Assembly: GCF_014884385.1 (NCBI RefSeq)
Contig: NZ_WKFH01000003.1
Coordinates: 1,626,001 to 1,690,000 of the forward strand
Direction: 5' to 3'
DNA: 64,000 nt
From: Phycobacter azelaicus
GTDB taxonomy: Bacteria > Pseudomonadota > Alphaproteobacteria > Rhodobacterales > Rhodobacteraceae
Made by a program: the position numbers and the translations under genes. How positions within the stretch are numbered: position 1 is the first letter of the stretch; each line of letters opens with the position of its first letter. Positions 26,134 to 36,520 of this stretch are shown here, in pieces. Below the pieces are notes generated by a model. It was given only the letters and a program-made list of their open reading frames with translations, had not been told where the DNA came from and ran no database searches.

Positions 26134-26744
26134 GCACGCTCCAGTGACAGCCTGACAGCAAGTGCGGCAAAGATCGCTGCAAAGCCGCGATTAAGCCACG
26201 CCAGAACGCGCTCAGAGCCGAGCACCAGATCGCGGGCCTTGGCGGCAAAAAGACCATAGAGCATGAAGACGAGGAATGTCAGCGCCATGAAAATCGCTCC
26301 AAGCATAGCCATCTCCGATGTAGCGCTGGAGGGGTTGCCTGACAGGAAAGGCGGCAACAGTGCGAGGAAAAAGACCGAAAGCTTGGGGTTGAGGATATTG
26401 ATCAAGGCGCCCCGGCGCGCAATCCGCAGCCCCGACTGAGCGCGGGTTTCGGATGAAATCGCGAGGGCCCCGCCGGATTTCAGCGCCTGCCAGGCGAGGT
26501 ACAAAAGGTAGGCAACCCCTGCAAATTTGACCATCTGAAACAATAGCGCCGAGCTGTGCATCACTGCTGCAAGCCCCAACGTGGCCGCTGCAAGGTGCGG
26601 AACGATGCCCAGCGTGCAGCCAAAGGCAGCCCAGACAGAGGCCCGCATGCCCTGTCCAAGGCCAAGCGCCAGTGTGTATATCACACCTGTGCCCGGCGCG
26701 ATGACGACCACGAGGGCGGTAATCAGGAATTGCAGTGAAATCAT
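26130..26744 (-). CDS. LysE-family amino acid exporter
   Basis: Inner-membrane protein of 204 residues, six helices, of the LysE/RhtB superfamily, which exports amino acids. The N-terminal APGTGVIYTLALGLGQGMRASVWAAFG (read in part) and the central RRGALINILNPKLSVFFLALLPPF are the signature blocks. It is the first gene of a minus-strand run lysE-DUF3429-methyltransferase-rnhA. A small CTACC/GGTAG hairpin lies about 35 bp upstream (26777-26790) without a T-run. Confidence 0.9.
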   Translation of the reverse strand: MISLQFLITALVVVIAPGTGVIYTLALGLGQGMRASVWAAFGCTLGIVPHLAAATLGLAAVMHSSALLFQMVKFAGVAYLLYLAWQALKSGGALAISSETRAQSGLRIARRGALINILNPKLSVFFLALLPPFLSGNPSSATSEMAMLGAIFMALTFLVFMLYGLFAAKARDLVLGSERVLAWLNRGFAAIFAALAVRLSLERA

Positions 26745-26873
26745 CTAGGGTCTCCAGGGTCCTGGCGCAGCACGTTCTACCTTTTGGTAGCACGAGATGC
26801 CCGAGGCGGGGAGTCCCCCGATGGGCGGTAATCAGTCTGTCGCATAGAGCGTTTGGAGAGGAGAGATTTGCCC

Positions 26874-27872
26874 TTAAGTCGGCGCGCGCAGAACACGGGG
26901 AACCTTGAACTCGACACGTTCGACAGCGGTCTCTACCGTTTCGACGGTCACATCAAACCTTGCGCGGAAGGCATCGATCACCTCGTTCACCAGAAGCTCC
27001 GGAGCCGAGGCGCCAGCGGTGATTGCAACGGACTTGATGCCATCCAGCGCGCGCCAGTCTATGTTTTCGGCGCGCTGTACCAGTTGCGAATAGGCACAAC
27101 CGGCCTTGGCGCCCACTTCGACCAGACGGCGGGAGTTTGAGGAATTGGGAGCGCCGACAACCAGCAACGCGTCCGCCTTTGGCGCGACCGCCTTGACCGC
27201 TTCCTGACGGTTGGTGGTGGCGTAGCAAATGTCTTCTTTGTGGGGGCCGACGATATTGGGAAACCGGGCCTCGAGGGCGGCGACAATGTCCTTGGTGTCA
27301 TCGACTGACAGCGTGGTCTGGGTGACATAGGCCAATCTGTCAGGATCACGGACCTCAACCGTTGCTACATCATCCGGGGTCTCCACCAGAAGCACTTCGC
27401 CTTCAGGGAGTTGTCCCATGGTGCCGATGGTTTCCGGGTGTCCCTTGTGGCCAATCATGATCATTTGAAGGCCTGCTTCGGCGTGGCGCTGGGCCTCGAT
27501 ATGCACTTTCGACACAAGCGGGCAGGTCGCATCGACATAGACCATCTGACGCTTTTCGGCCTCGGCCGGGACAGATTTGGGCACCCCATGTGCCGAGAAG
27601 ATGACCGGGCGGTCCTGCGGGCATTCGTCCAGTTCTTCAACAAAGACAGCGCCTTTGGCGCGCAGCCCGTCCACCACATATTTGTTGTGCACGATCTCAT
27701 GGCGCACATAGACCGGCGCACCCCATTTTTCGAGCGCCATCTCGACGATCTTAATGGCCCGGTCCACGCCCGCACAAAACCCGCGCGGTGCAGCAAGAAA
27801 CAGGGTCAGGGGCGGCTTTGCGCCCTGAGCGGTGGCTGCCTTCACATCGGTGTTCTGGTTCTCGGGTGTCAT
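26874..27872 (-). CDS. ispH: 4-hydroxy-3-methylbut-2-enyl diphosphate reductase
   Basis: Last enzyme of the MEP isoprenoid pathway, 332 residues, making IPP and DMAPP with a [4Fe-4S] cluster. The three cluster cysteines are Cys33 (PRGFCAGV), Cys117 (DATCPLV) and Cys216 ([10 protein letters not shown]). The catalytic Glu/Thr region and the SxN motif ([10 protein letters not shown]) are present. GGAGATG precedes the ATG. It has a slightly long, low-complexity N-terminus (about 20 residues). Divergent from the hybrid kinase gene. Confidence 0.97.
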   Translation of the reverse strand: MTPENQNTDVKAATAQGAKPPLTLFLAAPRGFCAGVDRAIKIVEMALEKWGAPVYVRHEIVHNKYVVDGLRAKGAVFVEELDECPQDRPVIFSAHGVPKSVPAEAEKRQMVYVDATCPLVSKVHIEAQRHAEAGLQMIMIGHKGHPETIGTMGQLPEGEVLLVETPDDVATVEVRDPDRLAYVTQTTLSVDDTKDIVAALEARFPNIVGPHKEDICYATTNRQEAVKAVAPKADALLVVGAPNSSNSRRLVEVGAKAGCAYSQLVQRAENIDWRALDGIKSVAITAGASAPELLVNEVIDAFRARFDVTVETVETAVERVEFKVPRVLRAPT

Positions 27873-28034
27873 CGGGCATCTCCTTGCACGGCAGAGGTAG
27901 GGTTTTCTGTGGCGAAGGTCCAGAGGATCTCGGCAAAGGCGATATCCGCCGGGCCGCCATGCTGCGGCTCTTTACCGTCAAATAGATGTGATCTGATTGG
28001 GGGTATGGGGACGGAATGACGGAAAATTAACCTG

Positions 28035-30341
28035 ATGTCGGCATGGTTCTTCAGGATGGCCGCAAGGCGCGCTCATCTGATTTTGAACACTGACCATTCG
28101 CTTGGGATGTATCTAAAGGGTCTTTTGGGGGCCAGAGTGGCAAACAGACAGAATACAGAGCGAACCAGTGCAGCCCTGGAGGGGAGTGCACTGCAAGACA
28201 ACATGGATCGCCGTTTCCGCACCGTGCGGAGCACGGCGTATTTGGTTGTCGTTCTTAGCGCTGTATGGGCAGGTTTTGGCGTCTATATGCAGGAACCGGC
28301 GGTCTTTGGTATCGCCACTGTGGCTGGGCTGGGCTCGGCGATTGCCTGGTATATGGTCCAGACGTCACATACTTTGATCGCGCGGCTGATATGGTACACG
28401 ACGGGGCTTTTGGCGGTGCTCGGTGCCGTGTTCATGCTGCATCCGGCCAGCAACGCCGAGATGATGTTTGTTGCCCTGCTGGGCGGACCCTTCATGACCT
28501 TTTCCTTGAAACGGGAAAAGCCGCTGATCATCGGGCTGATTATCGGTATCCTTTGCGCCTGGATCGGGTATCGTCTGGTTGGTCATGACTACTTTGGCCC
28601 GCCGATTTTCGACGAAGCGTTCTCCCGCACCTATCTGTCCCTTCCGATTATGCTCACGGTTTTTGGCATCATCATGATTGAGATGATGGCCTTCGGGCAT
28701 CTGACAGACTCTTACAGTGAAGAGCTCTGGAATTCACACCAGAAGGAACGCAAGGCGAACCGCGCCAAGAGCGAGTTCCTCGCCGCTATGAGCCACGAGA
28801 TCCGCACGCCGATGAACGGAGTCATCGGTATGGTCGAGATTCTGGAGAACACCCAGCTCGCCGCTGAGCAACGCCGTATCCTCCATGCGATCAAAGAGTC
28901 GTCATCCTCTTTGTTGTGGATCATTGATGACATTCTGGATGTCTCCAAGATCGAGGCGGGCAAGATGGAGCTGTCAAACGCTCCCATGCGTCTGCTGCCG
29001 GTTGTCGAAAGTGTGGCCGAAACCTTGCGGGCGCATGCAGATCAAAAAGGGGTGGAGCTTTCGCTATCGGTTCAGGCCAATGTGCCGGACACCGTTCATG
29101 GAGACGCCGGTCGTCTACGCCAGATCCTGCTTAACCTTCTTGGGAATGCGATAAAGTTTTCCGCTCCACAAAAGGATGACCCCTGCGGGCTCGTCAGCCT
29201 GCGCGTCCAGATGGATGGTGCTGAGCGAATTGAATTCATTGTCGAGGACAATGGCATCGGAATGGACGACAAAGTGCAGGCGGCAATATTTCAACCCTTC
29301 GAACGGTCGGGCGACGTCGTCAAGCGGATGATCCAAGGCAACGGGCTCGGCCTGACCATCGTCAAGCAGTTGGTCGAAAAGATGGGCGGTGAAGTGGTTG
29401 TGAGCAGTACTCTTGGTGAAGGGTCAGTCTTTACACTGCGTTTGCCCATCGAGAATGCCTCAGGCCCGCTCAAATGCCAGCGTTTGCCCGGAACGCAGGT
29501 CGTCGCCATGCTGCCAAAGGGGGCAGATAGGGCCACTTGGTCGTCTTATGCCCTGGCGGCGGATTGCGATATAAAGTGGGTTTCAAACAGGGATGAATTC
29601 CTGTCGATAGCCCGAAATGCTGGACCCAACATGATTTTCGTGCTGGCAGCGCCCACACCTCAGGATCGTACCAGTGAGTGGCTTCGTATCCGGCTTGGCG
29701 AAGAGGCCCCCGACGCAAAGCTCTTGCTGTTCAGCCGTGATCGTACCCAGGTGACGGGCATGCGTTCGTCCAGCCACTACGCGGTTCAAGACCTGCCGAT
29801 TCTGCCCAGCCATTTTTGGGATGGCCTTGCCTTCCTGTCGGGTAGCGGTGCTGCGGCGGAGCAGGCGCCGGGAAGCCGCAAAAGGGTGCAAGCATCATCG
29901 GGCGCGGCCAGGATCCTGGTGGCCGAAGACAATGAGATCAATCAGGCTGTTTTTGACTCCCAGCTTGAACTGCTTGGGCATTCATCCGTGATCGTGCGGG
30001 ATGGGAAAGAATGCCTTGAGGCTTGGGAAACGGGGAACTTCGATCTGGTGCTGACGGATTGCCAGATGCCGGTCATGGATGGTTTCGAACTAACCCGGCG
30101 TCTTCGACAGGCGGAAGCGAGTGAAGGGCGGCCGCGCACTCCGGTGATTGCCGTAACGGCAAACGCGCTGGAAGGGGAGGCAGATAGATGTCTTGCGGCC
30201 GGTATGGACGATTACCTGTCCAAGCCTGTCACCATCGCCTCTTTGGAGAAGATCCTAAAAATATACCTCCCGGAGGCGGCATATTCGGCGAACGATGTGT
30301 CCGATGACACGCCGCCCGAGACGGGATCTGCAGCTGTGTAG
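28035..30341 (+). CDS. Hybrid sensor histidine kinase / response regulator
   Basis: Membrane two-component protein of up to 768 residues. After a basic N-terminus come about six hydrophobic helices (~65-215) with little periplasmic loop. The DHp domain has phospho-acceptor His254 in [16 protein letters not shown], and the ATPase domain has [19 protein letters not shown] and [19 protein letters not shown] segment at ~490-605 looks like a degenerate receiver with no aspartate pocket. A true receiver (~618-740) follows with DN acidic pair and phospho-Asp675 in [16 protein letters not shown]. Start uncertain: no strong ribosome site before 28035. The signal is unknown and no cognate regulator is adjacent. 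Confidence 0.88.
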   Translation: MSAWFFRMAARRAHLILNTDHSLGMYLKGLLGARVANRQNTERTSAALEGSALQDNMDRRFRTVRSTAYLVVVLSAVWAGFGVYMQEPAVFGIATVAGLGSAIAWYMVQTSHTLIARLIWYTTGLLAVLGAVFMLHPASNAEMMFVALLGGPFMTFSLKREKPLIIGLIIGILCAWIGYRLVGHDYFGPPIFDEAFSRTYLSLPIMLTVFGIIMIEMMAFGHLTDSYSEELWNSHQKERKANRAKSEFLAAMSHEIRTPMNGVIGMVEILENTQLAAEQRRILHAIKESSSSLLWIIDDILDVSKIEAGKMELSNAPMRLLPVVESVAETLRAHADQKGVELSLSVQANVPDTVHGDAGRLRQILLNLLGNAIKFSAPQKDDPCGLVSLRVQMDGAERIEFIVEDNGIGMDDKVQAAIFQPFERSGDVVKRMIQGNGLGLTIVKQLVEKMGGEVVVSSTLGEGSVFTLRLPIENASGPLKCQRLPGTQVVAMLPKGADRATWSSYALAADCDIKWVSNRDEFLSIARNAGPNMIFVLAAPTPQDRTSEWLRIRLGEEAPDAKLLLFSRDRTQVTGMRSSSHYAVQDLPILPSHFWDGLAFLSGSGAAAEQAPGSRKRVQASSGAARILVAEDNEINQAVFDSQLELLGHSSVIVRDGKECLEAWETGNFDLVLTDCQMPVMDGFELTRRLRQAEASEGRPRTPVIAVTANALEGEADRCLAAGMDDYLSKPVTIASLEKILKIYLPEAAYSANDVSDDTPPETGSAAV

Positions 30342-30365
30342 TGAGGCCAGCGCACTCTCAAGTCA

Positions 30366-30398
30366 AAGGCGCCCCGCTGAAAGGGCGCCTTCTTTTTG
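30366..30398 (+). terminator. Rho-independent terminator after the hybrid kinase
   Basis: Nine-base-pair stem AAGGCGCCC (30366-30374) / GGGCGCCTT (30383-30391), loop CGCTGAAA, then CTTTTT. It lies 25 bp after the kinase stop and against the convergent NYN gene. Confidence 0.9.
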
Positions 30399-30427
30399 GT
30401 AAAACCGAATAGGCCGGATCGGGTTCG

Positions 30428-31003
30428 TTACGACTGGGCCGCCACAGGAGAGCGCTGCTGCTCGGTGGGATATTCGCGTGGAGGGCGTCCAATCACGTCC
30501 TTCAGCTCTTCCAGCTCGATAAAGTTGTCAGCCTGACGGCGCAACTCGTCCGAGATCATCGGTGGCTGGCTGCGGATGGTGGAGACCACGGACACCCGAA
30601 CCCCCTGGCGCTGCAGGCTTGCGATCAACGGCCGGAAATCCCCATCCCCGGAGAAGAGCACGATATGATCCACGCGCGGCGCCAGTTCCATTGCATCAAC
30701 GGTCAGCTCGATGTCCATGTTGCCTTTGACTTTACGGCGCCCCATGCTGTCCGTGTATTCCTTGGCGGGCTTCGTGACCATGGTGAAGCCGTTGTAGTGC
30801 AGCCAATCCACCAGGGGGCGGATGGGGGAATACTCGTCGTTTTCCAAGAGGGCCGTGTAATAAAAGGCGCGCAGCAGCTTTCCACGGCGCATGAATTCCT
30901 GCCGCAAAAGCTTGTAATCGATGTCGAAACCCAGTGCCTTTGCTGCTGCGTATAGGTTCGAACCATCGATGAACAGCGCAAGCCGTTCGTCTTTGTAAAA
31001 CAT
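30428..31003 (-). CDS. NYN-domain (LabA/DUF88-like) protein
   Basis: Predicted PIN-like ribonuclease-fold protein of 191 residues. Residues ~8-160 form the NYN domain with acidic positions in ALFIDGSNLYAA (Asp13, Asn16), KGNMDIELTVDAMEL, and VLFSGDGDFRPLIASLQRQG. These match the conserved acidic site that binds metal in NYN nucleases. The C-terminal ELRRQADNFIELEELKDVIGR is common in the LabA-like subgroup. RNA processing is likely but no substrate is indicated. Divergent from folK. Confidence 0.88.
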   Translation of the reverse strand: MFYKDERLALFIDGSNLYAAAKALGFDIDYKLLRQEFMRRGKLLRAFYYTALLENDEYSPIRPLVDWLHYNGFTMVTKPAKEYTDSMGRRKVKGNMDIELTVDAMELAPRVDHIVLFSGDGDFRPLIASLQRQGVRVSVVSTIRSQPPMISDELRRQADNFIELEELKDVIGRPPREYPTEQQRSPVAAQS

Positions 31004-31139
31004 AAAAACAGTCCTTCCGATATGCCCGCCTCGCCAGATGTTCCGTGAGTGAATGCTAATAAGGGGCGAAACGGGTGGACTTAATATAAGTTATTTGGCA
31101 CCTGCTGCAAGTAAAAGGATCATATGGAATGGCGCCAAA

Positions 31140-31712
31140 ATGTCCGATATCCGGTCTTATGCGTATATCGCACTGGGTGGAAACCTGAATTTCCGCGACG
31201 TGCTGCCGCAGGCAACCCTTGCCTCAGCGATTTCGGAGCTTGCTGCTGGGCCGTCCCGTTTGCGCGGGGTTTCCCGATTCTTTCGCACGCCCTGTTTCCC
31301 GGCAGGGGCCGGGCCGGATTATGTAAACGCCGTTGTTCATATCGAAACCACGCTGTCGCCAGACGCTCTGTTGCAGGAGCTGCACAGGATCGAGGCATCG
31401 CATGCGCGCCAAAGAGAGCAGCGCTGGGGCATGCGGACGCTTGATCTTGACCTTATCGATCTTGGTTCAAATGTGCTGCCGGATAAAGAGCGATATGATC
31501 GCTGGCGCACCCTGCCTCTGGAAGCTCAGATGCAGGAAGTCCCCGAGCAGCTGATTCTACCGCATCCACGTGTGCAGGACCGGGCCTTTGTTCTTGTGCC
31601 GTTGTGCGATATCGCGCCGGATTGGTGCCATCCCGTCTTGAACAAAACGGCGGCTGAGCTGCTCGAGACGCTGCCGAAAGCCGAAATCGAGGCCGTAATC
31701 CCTATTAATTGA
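31140..31712 (+). CDS. folK: 2-amino-4-hydroxy-6-hydroxymethyldihydropteridine diphosphokinase
   Basis: Folate-pathway HPPK of 190 residues. It begins SYAYIALGGNLNFRD, with FFRTPCFPAGAGPDYVNAVV binding the pterin, the signature REQRWGMRTLDLDLIDLG with catalytic carboxylates, and LPHPRVQDRAFVLVPLCDIAPDW. ATG 31140 is chosen because homology starts there; the frame continues upstream without conserved sequence. It lies alone, 90 bp before rpoZ, away from folP. Confidence 0.93.
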   Translation: MSDIRSYAYIALGGNLNFRDVLPQATLASAISELAAGPSRLRGVSRFFRTPCFPAGAGPDYVNAVVHIETTLSPDALLQELHRIEASHARQREQRWGMRTLDLDLIDLGSNVLPDKERYDRWRTLPLEAQMQEVPEQLILPHPRVQDRAFVLVPLCDIAPDWCHPVLNKTAAELLETLPKAEIEAVIPIN

Positions 31713-31802
31713 CCCAATGCGCTCTTTTCTGAGCTTGTCAATAAAAAGATATCGGCTTAGAAGTCTCCCTTCCGGACCCACACAATTTTTGGAGAGTCGC
31801 CC

Positions 31803-32156
31803 ATGGCCCGCGTGACGGTTGAAGACTGCGTAGATAAGGTACCCAACCGCTTTGAGCTGGTAATGCTCGCCGCACACCGTGCCCGCGAGATTTCGGCCGG
31901 ATCTCCGATCACGGTCGAGCGTGACAACGACAAGAACCCCGTTGTCTCTCTGCGGGAAATCGCAGAGGAAACCCAAAGCACCGATGAGCTGCGTGAGCGC
32001 CTGATTGAGAGCAACCAGACTCAGATCGAGGTGGACGAGCCTGAAGAAGATCAGATGGCCCTGCTAATGGGGGCCGAGAACGACAAACCCACCGAGGACG
32101 ACATGTCCGAGGAAAAACTGCTGCGTGCACTGATGGAGGCCCAGGGCCAGGGCTGA
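31803..32156 (+). CDS. rpoZ: DNA-directed RNA polymerase omega subunit
   Basis: RNA polymerase assembly subunit of 117 residues. The conserved core is the N-terminal [20 protein letters not shown] and AHRAREI, followed by [13 protein letters not shown]. The acidic C-terminal tail (~80-117) is longer than in E. coli, as is usual in alphaproteobacteria. It precedes the rsh gene by 38 bp, the common rpoZ-spoT order that links omega with ppGpp action. Confidence 0.96.
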   Translation: MARVTVEDCVDKVPNRFELVMLAAHRAREISAGSPITVERDNDKNPVVSLREIAEETQSTDELRERLIESNQTQIEVDEPEEDQMALLMGAENDKPTEDDMSEEKLLRALMEAQGQG

Positions 32157-32194
32157 GCATCGCAGACATTGATACCTGAGGCTGCGGATCGGAT

Positions 32195-34339
32195 ATGACA
32201 TCTCCCGAAATTTCCGCCGGAGATCTGATTGCTCTGGTCCGCAACTACAATCCAAAGACAAACGCCGAGCGCATTGCCGAGGCATACGAATTCGGCAAGG
32301 AGATGCATGAAGGGCAGTTCCGCCATTCCGGAGAGCCCTATTTTACGCATCCCGTTGCGGTCGCGGCCATCCTGACAGAACAGCGCCTGGATGATGCCAC
32401 CATCATAACCGCGCTCCTGCACGACACCATCGAAGACACCAAGGCTTCATACGACGAGGTGGCCCGCCGGTTTGGCGATGAGGTCGCGATGCTGGTCGAT
32501 GGTGTCACCAAGCTGACCAATCTGCAGCTCTCCAGCCGGGAAACAAAGCAGGCTGAGAATTTCCGCAAACTGTTTATGGCCATGTCCAAGGATCTGCGGG
32601 TGATCTTGGTCAAGCTGGCCGACCGCCTGCACAACATGCGCACGATCAAGGCAATGCGCCCGGAAAAGCAGGCTCAGAAGGCGCGCGAGACGATGGATAT
32701 CTATGCGCCGCTGGCAGGACGCATGGGGATGCAATGGATGCGCGAAGAGCTGGAAGATCTGGCCTTCCGCGTGCTGAACCCCGAGGGACGACAGTCGATC
32801 ATCCGCCGCTTTGTCACGCTTCAGCGGGAAACCGGTGATGTGATCCACCGGATCACAGGCGATATGCGGGCGGAACTCGACAAGGCCGGGATCGAGGCTG
32901 AGGTTTTTGGCCGAGCCAAGAAACCCTATTCGATCTGGCGCAAGATGCAGGCCAAGGATCAGGGGTTTTCGCGCTTGTCCGACATCTACGGATTTCGCGT
33001 GATCACCCAGTCTGAGGAAGACAGCTATCGGGCTCTGGGTGCCATTCACCAACGCTGGCGGGCCGTTCCAGGGCGTTTTAAGGATTATATCAGCCAGCCG
33101 AAATCCAATGGCTACCGCTCGATCCACACAACCGTTTCCGGGCGAGATGGCAAGCGCGTCGAGGTGCAGATCCGAACCCGGCAAATGCATGATGTCGCCG
33201 AAACCGGCGTTGCCGCGCATTGGTCTTATCGCGATGGCGTGCGTTCGGAGAACCCCTTTGCCGTGGATCCGGCGAAATGGATCTCCTCGCTTACCGAACA
33301 GTTCGACGCCGAGGAGGATCACGACGAATTCCTCGAGGCGGTCAAACTGGAGATGTATTCCGACCAGGTCTTCTGCTTCACGCCAAAAGGTGATGTGATC
33401 AAGTTGCCCAAGGGGGCCACACCGATCGATTTTGCTTATGCCATCCACACCCGTATTGGTCACGCCTGCGTAGGCGCCAAGGTGGACGGAATCCGGGTGC
33501 CTCTTTGGTCACGGCTGCGCAACGGACAATCGGTTGAGGTCATCACAGCCGAGGGCCAGACGCCCCAGGTCAGCTGGATCGAGATCGCCACCACCGGCAA
33601 GGCCCGCACTGCCATTCGTCGCGCCCTGCGCGAAGCGGATCGGGCGCGGTTCGTGAAGCTCGGTCACGAACTGGCGCGCTCGGCCTTTGAACATGTGAAC
33701 CGCAAGGCGACGGACAAGGCACTGGAAACCGCTGCCCGCGCTTTGCGTGTCAGCTCCGTGGATGAGCTTTTGGCCCGCCTTGGCGCAGCAGAAATCGTTG
33801 CTCACGACGTGGTCCAGGCTGTTTACCCCGACCTGACCGCGCATGAGGCCGAAGAAGTTTCCATGCGCCGTGCGGTGATCGGCCTTGAGCCGGGACAGAG
33901 CTTTGAGCGCGCGCCCTGCTGTCAGCCCCTTCCGGGAGAGCGGATCATCGGGATCACGTTCCGGGGACAGGGTGTTGTTGTGCATGCAGCAGACTGTGAT
34001 CGGCTTGGTGAATACGAGGACCAGCCGGAACGCTGGGTCGACGTGCACTGGCACAGTGGCACTCATCCTGCGGTGTACAGCACGACCCTTGAGATGATCA
34101 TCGGTAATGATGCAGGGGTGTTGGGGCGAATTTGCACATTGATCGGCGAGAAGAAGGCCAATATTTCGGACCTGGAATTTGTTGACAGGAAACCAGACTT
34201 TTACCGACTTATGATCAATGTTGAACTGCGGGATGTTGAACAGCTTCATTCCCTCATGTTGACACTGGAGGCGGAAAGTCATGTCGCCGAGGTGGTGCGG
34301 TTCAGGGAAAAGCCGGTGAAACGCACGATTCCGGGATAG
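32195..34339 (+). CDS. Bifunctional (p)ppGpp synthetase/hydrolase (Rsh)
   Basis: Stringent-response enzyme of 714 residues. The HD hydrolase domain is intact (His52 in YFTHPVAVAAIL, HDTIEDT at 76-82), so hydrolysis should be active. The synthetase domain (~220-360) has KKPYSIWRKM, DIYGFRVI, SNGYRSIHT and the catalytic Glu in VEVQIRTRQMHDVAE. TGS (~390-450) and the C-terminal ACT domain (~645-710) follow. It is the only Rsh in the window; alphaproteobacteria usually carry a single such enzyme. Forms an operon with rpoZ. Confidence 0.96.
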   Translation: MTSPEISAGDLIALVRNYNPKTNAERIAEAYEFGKEMHEGQFRHSGEPYFTHPVAVAAILTEQRLDDATIITALLHDTIEDTKASYDEVARRFGDEVAMLVDGVTKLTNLQLSSRETKQAENFRKLFMAMSKDLRVILVKLADRLHNMRTIKAMRPEKQAQKARETMDIYAPLAGRMGMQWMREELEDLAFRVLNPEGRQSIIRRFVTLQRETGDVIHRITGDMRAELDKAGIEAEVFGRAKKPYSIWRKMQAKDQGFSRLSDIYGFRVITQSEEDSYRALGAIHQRWRAVPGRFKDYISQPKSNGYRSIHTTVSGRDGKRVEVQIRTRQMHDVAETGVAAHWSYRDGVRSENPFAVDPAKWISSLTEQFDAEEDHDEFLEAVKLEMYSDQVFCFTPKGDVIKLPKGATPIDFAYAIHTRIGHACVGAKVDGIRVPLWSRLRNGQSVEVITAEGQTPQVSWIEIATTGKARTAIRRALREADRARFVKLGHELARSAFEHVNRKATDKALETAARALRVSSVDELLARLGAAEIVAHDVVQAVYPDLTAHEAEEVSMRRAVIGLEPGQSFERAPCCQPLPGERIIGITFRGQGVVVHAADCDRLGEYEDQPERWVDVHWHSGTHPAVYSTTLEMIIGNDAGVLGRICTLIGEKKANISDLEFVDRKPDFYRLMINVELRDVEQLHSLMLTLEAESHVAEVVRFREKPVKRTIPG

Positions 34340-34372
34340 TGGTTCGGCTGGAATTGGGAAGGACGCAAACCG

Positions 34373-35095
34373 TTGGTATTCAGGCGCCGGGACAGACGTC
34401 CGCCCCTACGTGCGGTTGCGGACTTTTTCTGGCCGCGTGGCGGCTGGACCAGGGCCTTTCACTACGTCAAACACCGCGTCCGCAGGCTGCCCGATTCTCC
34501 TGAACGGATTGCGCGCGGGGTCTGGGCAGGGGTCTTCACGACCTTTACCCCGTTCTACGGAATGCATTTTGTCGTCGCGGCGATCATTGCTCGGGTTATG
34601 AACGGTAACATTCTGGCCGCGCTCAGCTCGACCTTCTTTGGTAATCCTCTGACCTACGTGCCGATTGGCGTTGTTTCGCTCCAGACCGGTCACTGGCTGC
34701 TCGGCACCGAGTTTGATCAGGAGGTGGACAAATCCCTGGTGGGCAAATTCCTGGCCGCAGGGGATGATCTCAAAGATAACCTTTTTGCACTCTACAGCGA
34801 TCAACCTGCCGATTGGAGCGGGCTGCATCTTTTCTACAACGAGGTCTTTTATCCATACTTGGTTGGTGGGCTCATCCCCGGTGTTGTTACGGCCACGGCG
34901 GGCTATTTGATCAGCCTACCCCTGATCCGGGCCTACCAGCAGCGCCGTCGTTCCAAGATCAAGGCCAAGTTCGAAGAGATCAAGCGCCGCGCTGCCCTTC
35001 AAGGCAGTGAAACGCAGGAGGTGCCGCTCAAGAAGGGCCTCAAGACCAGCCTCAAGACTTCGATTGGGGCGCGGGTCAAGCGGCGCGCAGACTGA
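34373..35095 (+). CDS. DUF2062 membrane protein
   Basis: Protein of about 240 residues with the DUF2062 core: PERIARGVWAGVFTTFTPFYGMHF, a helix rich in small residues, and SSTFFGNPLTYVPIG. Two or three membrane helices and a very basic C-terminal tail (KKGLKTSLKTSIGARVKRR) are seen. Start is probably the TTG at 34373 (GGAAGGA upstream), since no ATG or GTG fits the conserved N-terminus. Function unknown; its place between rsh and pdxJ is common in the group. Confidence 0.82.
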   Translation: MVFRRRDRRPPLRAVADFFWPRGGWTRAFHYVKHRVRRLPDSPERIARGVWAGVFTTFTPFYGMHFVVAAIIARVMNGNILAALSSTFFGNPLTYVPIGVVSLQTGHWLLGTEFDQEVDKSLVGKFLAAGDDLKDNLFALYSDQPADWSGLHLFYNEVFYPYLVGGLIPGVVTATAGYLISLPLIRAYQQRRRSKIKAKFEEIKRRAALQGSETQEVPLKKGLKTSLKTSIGARVKRRAD

Positions 35096-35194
35096 CCCCC
35101 TTTTGTTTGCACCTGCGTATGTGAAATCGGGGTTGCCCCTGCGGTCTGCCCGTCTAGTCTCTGTCGCAGAACAGCCCTTTCAGGATCAGGGAAT

Positions 35195-35956
35195 ATGACA
35201 GAACACAAGGCAGACAACCGGCTGCGGCTGGGGGTGAACATCGATCACGTGGCCACTGTGCGCAATGCCCGTGGTGGCGACAATCCGGATCCGGTGCGCG
35301 CTGCACTTTTGGCACAGAACGCCGGGGCTGACGGGATCACAGCACACCTGCGCGAAGACCGTCGCCATATCATCGACAGCGATATCGATGGCATGATGAA
35401 AGCCTTGAGTGCGCCGCTCAATTTCGAGATGGCCGCAACCGAGGAAATGCAGTCCATCGCCTTGCGCCACAAGCCCCACGCGGTCTGCCTTGTCCCTGAG
35501 CGGCGCGAGGAACGAACGACCGAGGGCGGGCTGGATGTGGCCGGAAACGACAATGCGCTGGCAGAATTCATCGCGCCGCTCAGCGCGGCGGGCAGTCGGG
35601 TTTCGATGTTCATCGGCGCTGACAAGGCACAGGTCGAGGCCAGCCACCGCATTGGCGCTCCGGTGATCGAGCTGCATGCAGGTGCCTATGCCGATGCCTG
35701 GGCTGAAAAGCGCTGGGACGTGCGCGATGCGGAACTTGCCAAGATCACCGAAATGGCTGCCTATGCCCATGAATTGGGTCTGGAAGTCCATGTGGGCCAT
35801 GGCCTGACCTATGAAAGCGTCGGCCCTATTGCCGCCCTGCCGCAGGTAAAGGAGCTGAACATCGGCCATTTCCTTATGGGGGAGGCAATGTTCGTCGGCC
35901 TGCCCGCCGCGATCTCGGAAATGCGTCGCCTGATGGACGCGGCACGGCAAGGGTAG
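35195..35956 (+). CDS. pdxJ: Pyridoxine 5'-phosphate synthase
   Basis: TIM-barrel enzyme of 253 residues making pyridoxine 5'-phosphate from 1-deoxyxylulose 5-phosphate and 3-amino-1-hydroxyacetone phosphate. Motifs are [68 protein letters not shown] and [12 protein letters not shown]. Length matches the family. It leads the pdxJ-(orf)-acpS-lepB-rnc-era-recO group. Confidence 0.97.
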   Translation: MTEHKADNRLRLGVNIDHVATVRNARGGDNPDPVRAALLAQNAGADGITAHLREDRRHIIDSDIDGMMKALSAPLNFEMAATEEMQSIALRHKPHAVCLVPERREERTTEGGLDVAGNDNALAEFIAPLSAAGSRVSMFIGADKAQVEASHRIGAPVIELHAGAYADAWAEKRWDVRDAELAKITEMAAYAHELGLEVHVGHGLTYESVGPIAALPQVKELNIGHFLMGEAMFVGLPAAISEMRRLMDAARQG

Positions 35957-35960
35957 CGGA

Positions 35961-36422
35961 ATGGGTGTACGAACTTCGCTTCTTGCCGCACTTGGCTGTG
36001 TGTCTGTATTAGCCTCTGCTCCGGTCTATGGTCAAAGCCTTGAACCCTGTGACTGGGTGGCATCGGCCGCAAATCTGGTCTCGCCATGGGAAGAGAACAG
36101 CCGGACATACGCCAATGGGGCAATCCGGATTGCTTTGCTGGACACGGGCGGAGAGCCGGTTTGCTGCTCCCGCCATCTTCTGATCCTGTCGCCAGATCCC
36201 GAGTACGGACAAGCCTGTAACGTTCTATCGTTTGGCCAAGGCATGGGGTATTACGAGATTTTCCTGCCGAAGGTCCGGTCCAGCTATGACCCGGCGCGCG
36301 GCCTTTCCTTGGTGGTTCCCGTTGGCCAGTTCGACCCGGATACCGGGCGCGTGGATCTGGGTCGCCTGAGCGCTGTGGTCGTGACAATCAATCAAGCCAC
36401 GGGGCAGGTCACGGTTGAATAA
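35961..36422 (+). CDS. Exported hypothetical protein
   Basis: Periplasmic protein of 153 residues with a clear signal (SLLAALGCVSVLASAPVYG, cut before QSLEPCDWV). The mature part has EPCDWVASAANLVSPWEENSRTY, GGEPVCCSRHLLIL and YGQACNVLSF with four cysteines, then a beta-rich C-terminus ending LSAVVVTINQATGQVTV. No family recognised. Inserted between pdxJ and acpS with a 4-bp gap after pdxJ, so co-transcribed. Confidence 0.7.
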   Translation: MGVRTSLLAALGCVSVLASAPVYGQSLEPCDWVASAANLVSPWEENSRTYANGAIRIALLDTGGEPVCCSRHLLILSPDPEYGQACNVLSFGQGMGYYEIFLPKVRSSYDPARGLSLVVPVGQFDPDTGRVDLGRLSAVVVTINQATGQVTVE

Positions 36423-36520
36423 GGTATGGCCCGATAGGGGGCTCGCTGCCGTTTGGCGCTTCGGTCGCAGGCTGACATGTCCGGAGGTATGAGCTTCGAT
36501 CCGAAAGGAAAGGGAAGACG

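Noticed and set aside
26777..26790. CTACC/GGTAG hairpin upstream of lysE as a terminator
   Set aside because: No T-run follows on either strand and the stem is only five base pairs plus a mismatched extension.
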